Of a stretch of 64,000 nt of DNA, positions 21,168-30,500 are shown in pieces. The translations under genes and the position numbers were made by a program. Each line of letters starts with the position of its first letter. The first letter of the stretch is position 1. The DNA comes from Stutzerimonas stutzeri (GTDB lineage: Bacteria; Pseudomonadota; Gammaproteobacteria; Pseudomonadales; Pseudomonadaceae): contig CP077641.1 in assembly GCA_019056435.1 (NCBI GenBank), positions 4,526,001-4,590,000 of the forward strand, read 5' to 3'. The notes beneath the pieces were generated by a model. It saw nothing but the letters and a program-made list of their open reading frames with translations. It was not told where the DNA came from and did no database searches.

Positions 21168-21347
21168 ATGGCCACCAAGACCACTTCCGCCAAGCGCAAA
21201 CCCGAACCCGCCAGCGAAACCAGCGAATCGCTCGCCGCGCAGATGGCAGCCTTCCTGAAGGCTGGCGGTGAAGTCCAGAAGATCCCGACCGGCGTCAGCG
21301 GCCAGACCCAGGGGCCGTCCCGCCAGATCACCATCAGCCGCAAGTAA
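21168..21347 (+). CDS. Small basic conserved-looking protein
   Basis: A 59-residue protein with a lysine/serine-rich start, a short helix ('SLAAQMAAFLKAGGEVQKI') and 'PTGVSGQTQGPSRQITIS' at the end. ATG 21168 has AGGAAA about nine bases upstream. I do not recognise a function; small proteins with a 'GGEVQKIPTGVSG' motif seem familiar from Pseudomonas genomes. It precedes the pseudouridine-synthase-like gene by 76 bases on the same strand. Confidence 0.6.
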   Translation: MATKTTSAKRKPEPASETSESLAAQMAAFLKAGGEVQKIPTGVSGQTQGPSRQITISRK

Positions 21348-21423
21348 TCCCCGCCCCGACCGACAGGCGAGCCCCCGTTCCGGGCACGGCTCGCCCGGTA
21401 CCTCTCCGCACACCGAGACCTCC

Positions 21424-22143
21424 ATGGCCGACCCGATTCGCCTTTCCAAACGCCTGGCCGACCAGCTCGGCTGCTCACGGCGCGAGGCCGAGCTCTATAT
21501 CGAAGGCGGCTGGGTCCGTGTCGATGGCGAAATCGTCGAGGCACCCTACTTCAAGGTGCTCGACCAGCGCATCGAGCTGCTCCCAGGCGCCAGCCCGGTC
21601 GAAGTGCTGCCCGTGACCCTGCTCTGGCACAAGCCGGCCGGCGTTTCCTGCCCCACCGAGCCGGGCCCGGTTCATGACCTGCTGGCCAAAGCGCCGCGCT
21701 GGGACGCCGACGATGCCCGCCAGACCCCGCGCGGTCGCCACTTCGCTCGGCAGCAGTTGCTGTTGCCTCTGGCAACGGAAGCAAGCGGCCTGCTGGTATT
21801 CAGCCAGCAGCGCGAAGTGATTCGTGCACTCACCCAGACCCGCACGCCGCATGAGCAGGAATACGTCATCGAGGTTCGCGGCGAGCCGAAGGCCGGCGGC
21901 CTCGATCGGCTCGCCAAGGGGCTCGCTCACCGCGGCCGCGAGCTGAAGGCCAAGGCCAGCTGGCAGAGCGAAAACCGCCTGCGTGTCGTCGCCAAGGCGC
22001 CACGGGCCGATGACCTGCGACTGATATGCGAAGCCGTCGGCCTGGAGATGCTCGCCTGCAAACGCATCCGGATCGGGCGCCTGTCGATGGCCAAGCTGCC
22101 GGTCGGCGAATGGCGCTACCTCGGCGATCACGAGCGCTTCTGA
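21424..22143 (+). CDS. RluF/RsuA-like pseudouridine synthase homologue, catalytic Asp apparently absent
   Basis: A 239-residue protein with an N-terminal S4 RNA-binding domain ('RLSKRLADQLGCSRREAELYIEGGWVRVDG') and an RsuA/RluB/RluF-type fold. The family puts the catalytic aspartate in an RLDxDxxGL motif; here the matching segment is 'LPLATEASGLLVF', so the aspartate position is Ala117. The C-terminal 'LACKRIRIGRLSMAKLPVGEWRYL' is typical of the family. ATG 21424 begins the S4 domain. Either it binds rRNA without modifying it, or the alignment in this insert-rich region is misleading. Confidence 0.75.
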   Translation: MADPIRLSKRLADQLGCSRREAELYIEGGWVRVDGEIVEAPYFKVLDQRIELLPGASPVEVLPVTLLWHKPAGVSCPTEPGPVHDLLAKAPRWDADDARQTPRGRHFARQQLLLPLATEASGLLVFSQQREVIRALTQTRTPHEQEYVIEVRGEPKAGGLDRLAKGLAHRGRELKAKASWQSENRLRVVAKAPRADDLRLICEAVGLEMLACKRIRIGRLSMAKLPVGEWRYLGDHERF

Positions 22144-22271
22144 GCGACGCCGCCATCGTTTTCCCCCGCCGTTTCGTTCGCGTCAGGCCCGATACCGCCC
22201 TATGCTTGTCTTGCCGCCCGGCACGTACCGCGTGCGGTGACCGCTGTATCGTCCATGCCTGAGGTATGCCC

Positions 22272-23033
22272 ATGCACAGAGTCGTTCTGGTGCTCGCGCT
22301 CGGCCTGCTACCGCTGTTCGGCGCCGCGGAGCAACGCATCGAGGTCTGGACCTATCACCTCTCAGCCCCCTTCATTCTCGAAGACGAACAAGGGCTCTCC
22401 CACGCCTTCGTCGATCTGCTGAACAAGGACCCGGCCAACGCCGGGCGTTTTCGCTTCGAACTGGTCGAACTCCCCCGCAAGCGCGTCGACGCCCGACTGG
22501 TAAAGGGTCGACCGGGCATCCTGCTGTGGGCGACGCCGGGCTTCTTCACCGAAGCGCAGACCGCCCGGGCGAGCTGGTCGGAACCACTACTGGCCGATCA
22601 ACAGGAGTTCGTCTCCCTGCCGGACACGGCCTTCGATTACGAAGGGGTCGAATCGCTGCAGGGCATGATCCTCGGCGGCGTGCTCGGGCATCGCTATGCC
22701 GGCATCGAGGATGCCGTGGCCCGTGGCTCGGTGATCCGGCAGGATGTCCGCTCCGACCTGCAGAACCTCAAAAAACTGCTCAGCGGACGCATCCATACCC
22801 TGCTGATCGCACGCTCCTCATTGCTCTACTACCGCAAGCAGCATGAACTGGGCCGGTTGCACGTTTCCGCCACGCCCTTGTACGAATTCTCCAGGCACCT
22901 GTTGATGACCGAAACCCTGGACCGGGCCGTCAAGGATTACCTGCGCGGGTTCGTCTCCACCCTGCCAAACAACCCGGAATGGCAGATCCTGGTTTTCCAC
23001 TATGGCCTGTCGCCCATGGCGGTCACTGAATGA
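22272..23033 (+). CDS. Periplasmic solute-binding-like protein
   Basis: A 253-residue protein with a signal peptide ('VLVLALGLLPLFGAAEQ') and a bacterial family-3 solute-binding fold ('IEVWTYHLSAPFILEDEQGLSHAFVDLL', split here into two lobes). No permease gene is adjacent, so it may be a sensor-like or orphan binding protein, as is common for short family-3 proteins in Pseudomonas. ATG 22272 has GAGG seven bases upstream; ATG 22266 is two codons earlier. Confidence 0.7.
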   Translation: MHRVVLVLALGLLPLFGAAEQRIEVWTYHLSAPFILEDEQGLSHAFVDLLNKDPANAGRFRFELVELPRKRVDARLVKGRPGILLWATPGFFTEAQTARASWSEPLLADQQEFVSLPDTAFDYEGVESLQGMILGGVLGHRYAGIEDAVARGSVIRQDVRSDLQNLKKLLSGRIHTLLIARSSLLYYRKQHELGRLHVSATPLYEFSRHLLMTETLDRAVKDYLRGFVSTLPNNPEWQILVFHYGLSPMAVTE

Positions 23034-23112
23034 ATCGGGCTGAACACACGCGAAGCTGGCGAGTCAGAACACGCGCTGACCAACGATAAACAACCAGAGA
23101 GACAAGGCAGCG

Positions 23113-23652
23113 ATGAAGAAAGCACTGGCGATCGGACTGCTCATGATCCTTGGAGGTTGCGCCTCCCAACCACAGCCCTGCGACGAACCCGGCGGCGATT
23201 GCCGATCGGAGCGACTGCTCTACCAGAACGACCTCCTGCAAGCCAAGATTCTCATCGCCATCGGCGACGAGGATGGCTACGAGCTGGCCGACGCCCTGCT
23301 CGAACGCAGCGCCGAGCTCGACGAGCGCGGCGAGACCGAGTTCTACCAGGCGTTGCTCCTGATCCGTCAGGGACCTCAGCCCACCGAGGTACTGCAACGG
23401 CTGGAAGCCGCCAGAGCCAAGGGCCACCCTCACGCCGTGGCGCTGCTCTACAAGATTTACAGCGAACCCTACCTGATCGACCAAGCGGATCCGGCCAAAG
23501 CCGAGCGATACCGCGAGGAATATGCCGAGCTGGACGTTGCGCAGAGTGGCTATCCGTCATTCGAGAAGGCGGTCGACCTGGTCAGCGAGCTGGTCGAACC
23601 GCCGCCACCACTGGCCGAGCGGATCATGCCCTGCCCGAACCAGTGTTTCTGA
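23113..23652 (+). CDS. Putative lipoprotein of unknown function
   Basis: A 179-residue protein with a lipobox ('LMILGGC', cysteine 16) after a short hydrophobic stretch, then helical, acidic sequence that looks like Sel1/TPR-type helical hairpins ('ETEFYQALLLIRQGPQPTEVLQRLEAA' region). It ends in 'MPCPNQCF'. I do not recognise the family. AAGG lies six bases before ATG 23113. It follows the solute-binding gene by 79 bases and may share its transcript. Confidence 0.65.
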   Translation: MKKALAIGLLMILGGCASQPQPCDEPGGDCRSERLLYQNDLLQAKILIAIGDEDGYELADALLERSAELDERGETEFYQALLLIRQGPQPTEVLQRLEAARAKGHPHAVALLYKIYSEPYLIDQADPAKAERYREEYAELDVAQSGYPSFEKAVDLVSELVEPPPPLAERIMPCPNQCF

Positions 23653-23677
23653 GCGGCTGCGGGCCCACCACCCGCGG

Positions 23678-23869
23678 CTAGCGGGGCGTAGGCGTCTGGC
23701 TCACCTTCGGCAGCTCGTCGCCGTCGAGGACCGCCTGCGCCTCTTCGCGGGTCGCGTAGGGGCCGGCGATCGCCCGGCCATCCATTTCCACCACCCAGCA
23801 GGTTGCCCAGGTCGGGCGCCAGCCCTGCGGGACTTCATCGCCAGTCAGTTGCCGAATACGGGTCTGCAT
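23678..23869 (-). CDS. Small conserved-looking protein
   Basis: A 63-residue soluble protein ('QGWRPTWATCWVVEMDGRAIAG', then 'YATREEAQAVLDG'). ATG 23869 has a strong AGGAGGTG six bases upstream; the in-frame GTG at 23875 is part of that site. The WxxxWxxxW-like aromatic pattern and 'YATREEAQ' resemble short DUF-type proteins, but I cannot name one. It is convergent with the lipoprotein gene to its left. Confidence 0.6.
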   Translation of the reverse strand: MQTRIRQLTGDEVPQGWRPTWATCWVVEMDGRAIAGPYATREEAQAVLDGDELPKVSQTPTPR

Positions 23870-24068
23870 GATCACCTCCTGCGTTCGTCAATCACGCCGC
23901 CATAGCGACGGCCCTATCCGTGGGACCGCAACAGCCGGCGATGTGCTCGCCGAAACAGTCGGTTGCCATTTGCACCGAACTGCCACGCAGCGGGCGGCTC
24001 TACTGAGTACCGTCCGCTTTACCGACGCGCACGAAGGTTGCGCCCCGAACGACAGCACGAGGATGCCC

Positions 24069-24938
24069 ATGCCGTTCCCGACGCTCGCGAGCAAAACGCT
24101 GATCTGGCTCTTGGCCGCCACGCTGACGCTGACCGGCTGCAGCCGCATGAACCTGGCATACCGCAACCTGGATCTGCTGATCCCCTGGACGCTTAACGAC
24201 TACCTGGACATGACCGGCGACCAGCAGAAGCGATTTCGCGCGCAGCTGCGCGACCACCTCGGCTGGCACTGCCGCACCCAGCTACCCGGCTATCTCGACA
24301 CCCTGGCCCGCCTGCAGGGGCAGGTACGCGACGGCCAACTGGACGAAGCCGCGTTGCGTGAGCATTACGCCTACGCGACAGAGGCGGTAGCGGCCATCGC
24401 CGAGGAGATCACACCCACCACGGCGCAACTGCTTGCCGACCTGGATGACGACCAGGTGGGCGAACTCAGCGAGTCGCTGGAAGAGGACCGGCGTGAGCGC
24501 GAGGAAAAATACCTGGGGCCTTCGGATGCCGAGCAGATTCGCGAACGCGCCGACCGCATGCGCGAGCGTGTCGAACGCTGGACGGGTACCACCGATGCCC
24601 AACAACGCCAACGCATCCTGCAATGGGCCCATGCGGTCGCCCCGCAGACACGCCTGTGGCTGGAAAACCGCGCCGCGTGGCAACAGGCGCTGCGCGATGC
24701 GCTGGACCGGCGCCACGAACCCGGCTTCGATGAGCGTGTCGCTCGCCTGCTTCAGGACCGCGAGGCCTACTGGACGCCGGCCTATCGTGCCGCCTTCCCC
24801 GCAGCGGAAAAGGCGGCCATCGACCTGTTCAGCGATCTTTATCGCCTGACGGACGCCAAACAGCGGCGCCACATCGACAAACAACTGCAGGACCTGCGCA
24901 ACGACCTCGGATCGCTGGACTGCCTGCCCGCGAACTGA
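24069..24938 (+). CDS. DUF6279-type lipoprotein
   Basis: A 289-residue predicted lipoprotein (lipobox 'LTLTGC' near residue 22), then 'SRMNLAYRNLDLLIPWTLNDYLDM', which I associate with the DUF6279 family of Pseudomonas-like bacteria. The rest is a helical bundle rich in Arg, Glu and Asp. I take ATG 24069, six bases after GAGG; ATG 24063 is two codons longer. Function is unknown. It ends seven bases before the converging SDR gene. Confidence 0.78.
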   Translation: MPFPTLASKTLIWLLAATLTLTGCSRMNLAYRNLDLLIPWTLNDYLDMTGDQQKRFRAQLRDHLGWHCRTQLPGYLDTLARLQGQVRDGQLDEAALREHYAYATEAVAAIAEEITPTTAQLLADLDDDQVGELSESLEEDRREREEKYLGPSDAEQIRERADRMRERVERWTGTTDAQQRQRILQWAHAVAPQTRLWLENRAAWQQALRDALDRRHEPGFDERVARLLQDREAYWTPAYRAAFPAAEKAAIDLFSDLYRLTDAKQRRHIDKQLQDLRNDLGSLDCLPAN

Positions 24939-24945
24939 TCCGCCT

Positions 24946-25917
24946 TCAGCGTCGCCGGCGTGCCAACAGCAGGCCAACCACGCCAGCGGCGATTCCGCCC
25001 GCGATCAGCAACGTGCGCTGACGATCCGCTTCATGGCGCCAGCCGCCGTCGATGCGCCGCTGTCCCAGCGCCGGATGAAAGAGATTGCCCGACGATGGCG
25101 CGACTCGATCCGCCCGACGCAACGCGGCGCCCGTCATCAGACCAGAGAGCAGGTCGAAGCCCGGCGTGAGGAAATGCGCGAAGCGCAACAGCGTCGCCGT
25201 CACGCCCACCGAAGTCGTATGGCGCGGATGCAGCGCGAGGCTGACCATTGCATCGGCCACCTGCCGTGGATCGCAAAGCGGTGGCGGCGGCTGCAACGAG
25301 CGCCCGGCATAGTTGCCGCCGTCGCGAAAACCGGGCGTATCGACCATCGACGGGTAGATGTCGCACACGTGGATATGCGGCCATTGCGCCAGCTCGCCAC
25401 GCAGTGCATGCGAAAAACCACGCAGCCCGAACTTGCTCGCCGAATAGGCCACCGCGAAGGGCTGAGGCACCCAGCTACCCACTGACTGGGTATTGATCAA
25501 CGTCCCCTCACGCTGCTGCTTGAAGTAAGGCAGGACCACGTGCGCGCCACGCAGATAGCCGATCAGGTCGGTCTGTACCACCTGCTCATGGGCATCCAGC
25601 GGGGTTTCGTCGAAGGCGCCCACGGCCCCGACGCCAGCGTTGTTGACCCAGACGTCGATGCGCCCGCCGCCAAACTCGGCCGCGGCGCTGGCAAGCCGCT
25701 CCACCGAGTCGCTCAGGGTCATGTCGGTCGGCACCGCCAGCGCCTCGGCGCCCAGCGCACGGCATTCTTCGGTAGCGTCCTGAAGCGCCTCCTCGTCCCT
25801 GGCCGCCAGCACGACCCGCGCTCGCTGACGGGCGAACGCCTGTGCCGCGGCGCGGCCGATGCCGCTGGAGGCGCCGGTGATGACCACCACGGCGCCGTCG
25901 AGACTCGTTCGTTTCAT
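24946..25917 (-). CDS. Short-chain dehydrogenase/reductase with C-terminal membrane helix
   Basis: A 323-residue SDR enzyme: cofactor motif 'VVITGASSGIGRAAAQAFA', 'NNAGVGAVG', and the catalytic YxxxK in 'VAYSASKFGLRG'. The C-terminal 'LLIAGGIAAGVVGLLLARRRR' is a single membrane helix with a basic anchor, which is seen in a subgroup of Pseudomonas SDRs. The start is ATG 25917, where the SDR fold begins. Substrate is unknown. It is about 80 bases downstream of the aldo/keto reductase on the same strand. Confidence 0.85.
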   Translation of the reverse strand: MKRTSLDGAVVVITGASSGIGRAAAQAFARQRARVVLAARDEEALQDATEECRALGAEALAVPTDMTLSDSVERLASAAAEFGGGRIDVWVNNAGVGAVGAFDETPLDAHEQVVQTDLIGYLRGAHVVLPYFKQQREGTLINTQSVGSWVPQPFAVAYSASKFGLRGFSHALRGELAQWPHIHVCDIYPSMVDTPGFRDGGNYAGRSLQPPPPLCDPRQVADAMVSLALHPRHTTSVGVTATLLRFAHFLTPGFDLLSGLMTGAALRRADRVAPSSGNLFHPALGQRRIDGGWRHEADRQRTLLIAGGIAAGVVGLLLARRRR

Positions 25918-25994
25918 GCCTGCTCTCCGGTTTGCTGTCGTTCTTAGCTGACCGTGCCGGCCTGCCAACATTCCCTGCGAGGCGGAGGTCGTCG

Positions 25995-26818
25995 TCAGAC
26001 CATCTGCAACGGTCGGGCGCGACGCGGTGGTGGGAATGCCTGGTCGAGTACGGCGAGGTCGTCATCGCCCAGGCGGAGCTCGGCGGCGCCCGCGTTGGCA
26101 CGCAGGTGTTCGGCGCGCGCGGCCTTGGGAATCACGATGACGCCCGGTTGGCGCAGCGCCCAGGCGAGGACCACCTGGGCCGGCTCGGCTTCGAGCCGGC
26201 GCGCCACCTCGACCACAGCCGGGTGGCGCAACAGGTCGCCGCCCTGCCCCAATGGGCAGTACGCCATCACTGGTATCCGCTGTGCCTGGCACCAGGGCAG
26301 CAGGTCGAATTCGATGCCACGCTCTTCTGGGTTGTAGAGCACCTGATTCGTTGCGCAGGCGGGTTCAGCCAGCTCCTGCATGTCGTCCAGGTCGAAGTTC
26401 GACACGCCCCAGCGACGGATCTTGCCCGCGGCTTTCAGACGTTCGAAGGCTTCCACCGTTTCGGCCAGTGGATACTGCCCACGCCAATGCAGCAGGTACA
26501 GGTCCAGGCAGTCGGTGCCAAGTCGCCGAAGGCTGCGCTCGCACGCCTGGGCGACCCCTGCCGACTGGCGTTGTGCGGGTAGACCTTGCTGACCAGGAAC
26601 ACCTGATCACGGCGCCCGGCGATGGCCTCGCCGACGACCTCCTCGGCGCCGCCTTCGGCGTACATTTCCGCCGTGTCGATCAGCGTCATACCCAGTTCGA
26701 TGCCGAGCCGCAGTGCGGCGACCTCTCGGCTACGCGCGGCCGGGTCCTCGCCCATGTGCCAGGTGCCCTGGCCGATCACCGGCACTGTCGTGCCATCGGC
26801 CAACGTCAGGTTTCGCAT
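25995..26818 (-). CDS. Aldo/keto reductase, one frameshift
   Basis: An NADPH-dependent carbonyl reductase of the AKR family. The first part (from ATG 26818) holds 'IGQGTWHMGED' and 'LGMTLIDTAEMYAEGGAEE' with the catalytic Asp and Tyr, then 'VFLVSKVYPHNASRQG'. The frame is lost at the C-run 26555-26558 and resumes as 'AQACERSLRRLGTDCLDLYL' and 'RWGVSNFDLDDM'. One more base in that run gives a normal protein of about 274 residues. Its ATG overlaps the stop of the upstream VOC gene (ATGA), so the two are coupled. Confidence 0.85.
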
Positions 26819-27282
26819 CAGCGGTCTCCTTGCGTGGCGGGCTGGTCGGCGACCGGCGCAGCCCAGGGGTCATAGGTGCCGAAGGTCCACAGGTGCCCTT
26901 CCAGGTCGCGGCAACTGAACCCGCGCCCGCCGTAGTCTTCGTCCTTCAACTCGATGACGATCTCGGCGCCGGCGGCCTTGGCCTTGGTGTAGAGCGCATC
27001 GGCGCTGTTCACGATCACGTAGATGCTCTGGGTCGAGTACCCGCCCACCTCGTCGGGCTGGCGAACCTGGCGCCCGTAGGCCGAGTCGGTGACCGGACCG
27101 AGCATGAGCATGCCACTGCCAAAGCAGAGCTGCGCATGGATCACGCCCACCTCGGCATCTTCGACCACCTGCTGGCGCTCGAAGTCGAACACCCGACACA
27201 GCCATTCGAGCGCCGCTGGAACGTCGCGGTAGCGCAGGCACGGGATGAGGTTGCAGGTTGTGTTCTTGCTGTACAGGGACAT
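26818..27282 (-). CDS. VOC-family (glyoxalase/PhnB-like) protein
   Basis: A 154-residue protein with the VOC fold: 'LIPCLRYRDVPAALEWLCRVF' begins the first beta-alpha-beta-beta-beta unit and 'YGGRGFSCRDLEGHLWTFGTY' ends the second. Such proteins include glyoxalases, bleomycin-resistance proteins and PhnB-like proteins; the substrate cannot be told. The start ATG 27282 has a GGAGAAG just upstream. It is coupled to the following aldo/keto reductase gene. Confidence 0.85.
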   Translation of the reverse strand: MSLYSKNTTCNLIPCLRYRDVPAALEWLCRVFDFERQQVVEDAEVGVIHAQLCFGSGMLMLGPVTDSAYGRQVRQPDEVGGYSTQSIYVIVNSADALYTKAKAAGAEIVIELKDEDYGGRGFSCRDLEGHLWTFGTYDPWAAPVADQPATQGDR

Positions 27283-27583
27283 GGCTTCTCCTCTGGCTTT
27301 GCCGCGGCAGCTCGTCGGCACGCGCCCTTCTCTTCTTAGGGGCGATCGCGGCGCACGCGTTCCGCCCGCACGCCGTTTTCCATGGCTCGAGCCCGCACCG
27401 ACCCCGCACAGCGACCTTGCCAACCGCAGCCAAGTGCCGATCTAGAGCTGCCGTTGCAATACGCATGTCACGCGCTCCTCGCACAATATCCGGACCTGCA
27501 AAGGTGCTCCTTAGCTAGTGTCGGACTCACAGAGCGGCAGCGGTCTAGCTTGAATCCACTTCTCTGGAACTGGACACAAGGCC
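27283..27583 (+). other. Divergent intergenic region before the first large T3SS-associated gene
   Basis: This 301-base gap must carry promoters for the VOC gene and for the large gene at 27584. I looked for a hrp box (GGAACC then CCAC), a sigma-54 site and the TTTCACA repeats seen elsewhere in the island, and found none. An AAGG site precedes ATG 27584. Nothing else is evident. Confidence 0.3.
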
Positions 27584-30500
27584 ATGAAAACCCAAGGCGT
27601 ACAGCGCACCCAGCCCCTCGCGGACGAACTGCCCTCCGGTTCGGTAACCACCTTCAGCCTCGCGATCAAGGCCGCATTGCAGCGGCAGCAGCCCTCCGGC
27701 GACGACCCGCATCGCCTGGCCAAGGCCGGCGACGAGCCTCCAGCCTTCAAGGACTATCAGGACATCGAAGCGCCCGACGCAACGGGCGCCGGCATCATCC
27801 GCTACGAAACCCGTGACGGCGAAAAGGTGACGGTTTCGCAGGCGATCAGCCCCGCCCTGTACGAGCAGCTCTGCCGTGACTACGAGAACCTGAAGGCAGT
27901 CAAGGACGCGGTAGCCGACGACTATCGCCGCGCCGGCGCCGACGACCAGGCACCGGCCAGCATCGACGACTACCTGGCCATCGAACAGCCGGCGCCCGAA
28001 GTGCTGCGCTTTCGCATGACGCAAGGTGGCGACTGGATCGTCGTGGCCAAGGGCGACAATCCGGAAATGTTCGACAACGTCCTTGCCCACAAGGGCATCC
28101 TCGATGGCATCCGGGAGAGCGAGCGGGACGGTTATCGGCGCGCCACTGACAACGAGGTGTGGCCGCCCGCGGGCGGAACCACCGTCGGCCCGCTGGACGA
28201 AGTCGGACAGGACCTGATCCGCTTCGAGCATGACGGCGACAAGGTCGTCGTCTACAAGCATGACAACCCGAAGCTGTTCGACTATCTGTCGCGTCTTCGG
28301 GCGCTGATGGAAGACCCGCAGGCACGAGACGCCGTGGAGGGTTACCTCGGCGAAGGCTATGTCCTGGCCAGACGCGAGGGCGAACCGCCCGCCTTCTTCG
28401 ATTTCGCCACCTTCGCCTACACGAACGAGTTCGGCAGCACCGGCGCCATCGCCTACACCACCCACGACGGCGATCGGGTCGTGGTGTCCAGGTTCATGAC
28501 GCCCGAACTCTACGCACAGGTCGAAGAGATCGCCGAGGCTCACTTCAAGCTCAACGACCTCAACGCCGACGGCTGGGGCTCGGCCGGCGCCACGGCGGAC
28601 TTCGACGCCGACCAGATCCACAACGTCGGCTTCCCCGACAACGGCGTGGTGACCTTCGAAGTCGAGGGCCAAGGCAAGTTCGCGGTCTCCGAGCTGAGCA
28701 ACAAGGCGCTCTATGACAAGGTCATGGATGCCAAGAAGGCCACCAGCGAGACCTTCACCGGCATCGATATCGGCACGCTGGAAACCAGCGCGAAAGACAA
28801 GGACGGCAAGACCCTGACCGTCGACGAGCTCACCTGGCAGAACCTGCTCGACAGCTGGAAGGCCGATATCGACGCCGGCAAGATCAAGCACGACGATGAC
28901 CGCGCCAAACTGGTCCGTGCGCTGCAGGCCAAAGGTGCGCTGGAAGGCGGCATCGACATGACCTCGCTGGACATCAGCTCCGGGCGCTCGCTGACCCATG
29001 TCGGCGAGACGGACCTGGAAGACATTATCGATCGCGACAAACTCGACGCAAAGATCGAAGCGCTGCTGCAGACCGACGCGGTCAGCGAGGACTACGGCAA
29101 GGCGCGCAAGGCGGCGCTGGATGAGCTGCCAAACAAGGAGGAAATCTTCGAGCGCATCGAGCGCGACGCGATGAGCGCCGATTACGCGCGCCACCTGGCC
29201 TTGCTCAAGGCCGACAACAAGGACGACGTTGCCCAGGCCAACATCGCCAAGACCTACGCCTCACTGCACGCCATCGACCCGGAAAAGGCCGATGCCTTCC
29301 TGCAGCAATTGCAGCTCGATACCGTCACGCTCGATCTGGCGAACATCCTCAGCGACCCCGGCTCCATCTCTCAGGAAAACCTCTCGGTCGCCGCCGCCGA
29401 CACCCTCAAGACGCTGTTCTCGGCGCTGAAGAAAGCCGGCGTGGACATTCCGCGGCGTACCGTCGAGAGCATCGACAAGTTCATCAACGAGCTGCTCAAG
29501 GATTCGAAGACCGCCGACGCGCTGAACAAGCTGCTGGTCGAACTCGGCGACCGGGCGCGGCATGGCACCCTCACCGAGAACGACCTGCGCGAGCTGGTGA
29601 AGACGAACCCCACCTACACCGCCCTGGACAAGGCCACCGACGGCGGCCTGTTGAACACCCTGGCGCAACTGAACAAGGTCGGCATGCTGGGTTCGGCCGG
29701 CGGGATGATCTCGCTCTTCTCCGGTATCTACCAGCTGGCCGGCAAGGGCGGCACCCTGGCCGACACACCGGAGGAGCGCGTGTCCATCGCGCGGGACTTC
29801 ATCTCCTTCGTCGGCGCGGGCCAGCACTTCACCACGCTGTTTCACAACGTCAGCGGTCGCGATTCGGCCGCGGTCAAGAGCGCGCTGGATACCCTCGGCC
29901 TCGATCGCAGCTTCCAGGAAATCTGGACCGGCAGCAGCAAGCCGGCGCCGGAATGGGTCCCCGCCGAGGGCGAAAATGCCGATACGCCACGGACCAAGGT
30001 CCAAGAGCAGCTGCGCGCCATCATTGACGCCAATCCCGCGGACGCCGAAGACCTGCGCACCCGTGCCAACCTCACCGAAGACCAGCTGAAGGAAGTGCTC
30101 AAGGGATACAAGGGCGGCGCCGGCGGCTACATTTCCGGTCTGCCCGAGGCAACCCGCAATTCACGCATCTTCACCTCCGCGCTGAAGGTGTTGAACCTGG
30201 TCGGTGACGGCTTCTCCGGCGTGGCGGACCTGGTGATCGGTGCGCTGAAACTGGACAAGGCCAAAGGCGACAAGACCCTGATCGCCGAAGCATCCATGAC
30301 CATCGCTGCCGGCGGGCTGACCACAATCGGCGCGGGTGCGAGCCTGGGCAACGCCCTGGGTCTGACCCTGGCTCGTGCGCTGACCGCCCCGTTCTTCTGG
30401 GCCGGGGCAATCGTCTCGTTCATCACCCTGGGTTTCTCGATCTACCACGACATCAAGCTCAACAATGCCCTGAAGGACAACCAGAAGGCGCTGGCGGACC

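Noticed and set aside
27545..29194. Open frame of 549 codons on the minus strand inside the first large gene
   Set aside because: It is antisense to a long protein with clear repeats, has no recognisable domain and its valine/leucine/aspartate-rich content is typical of a reversed high-GC frame.
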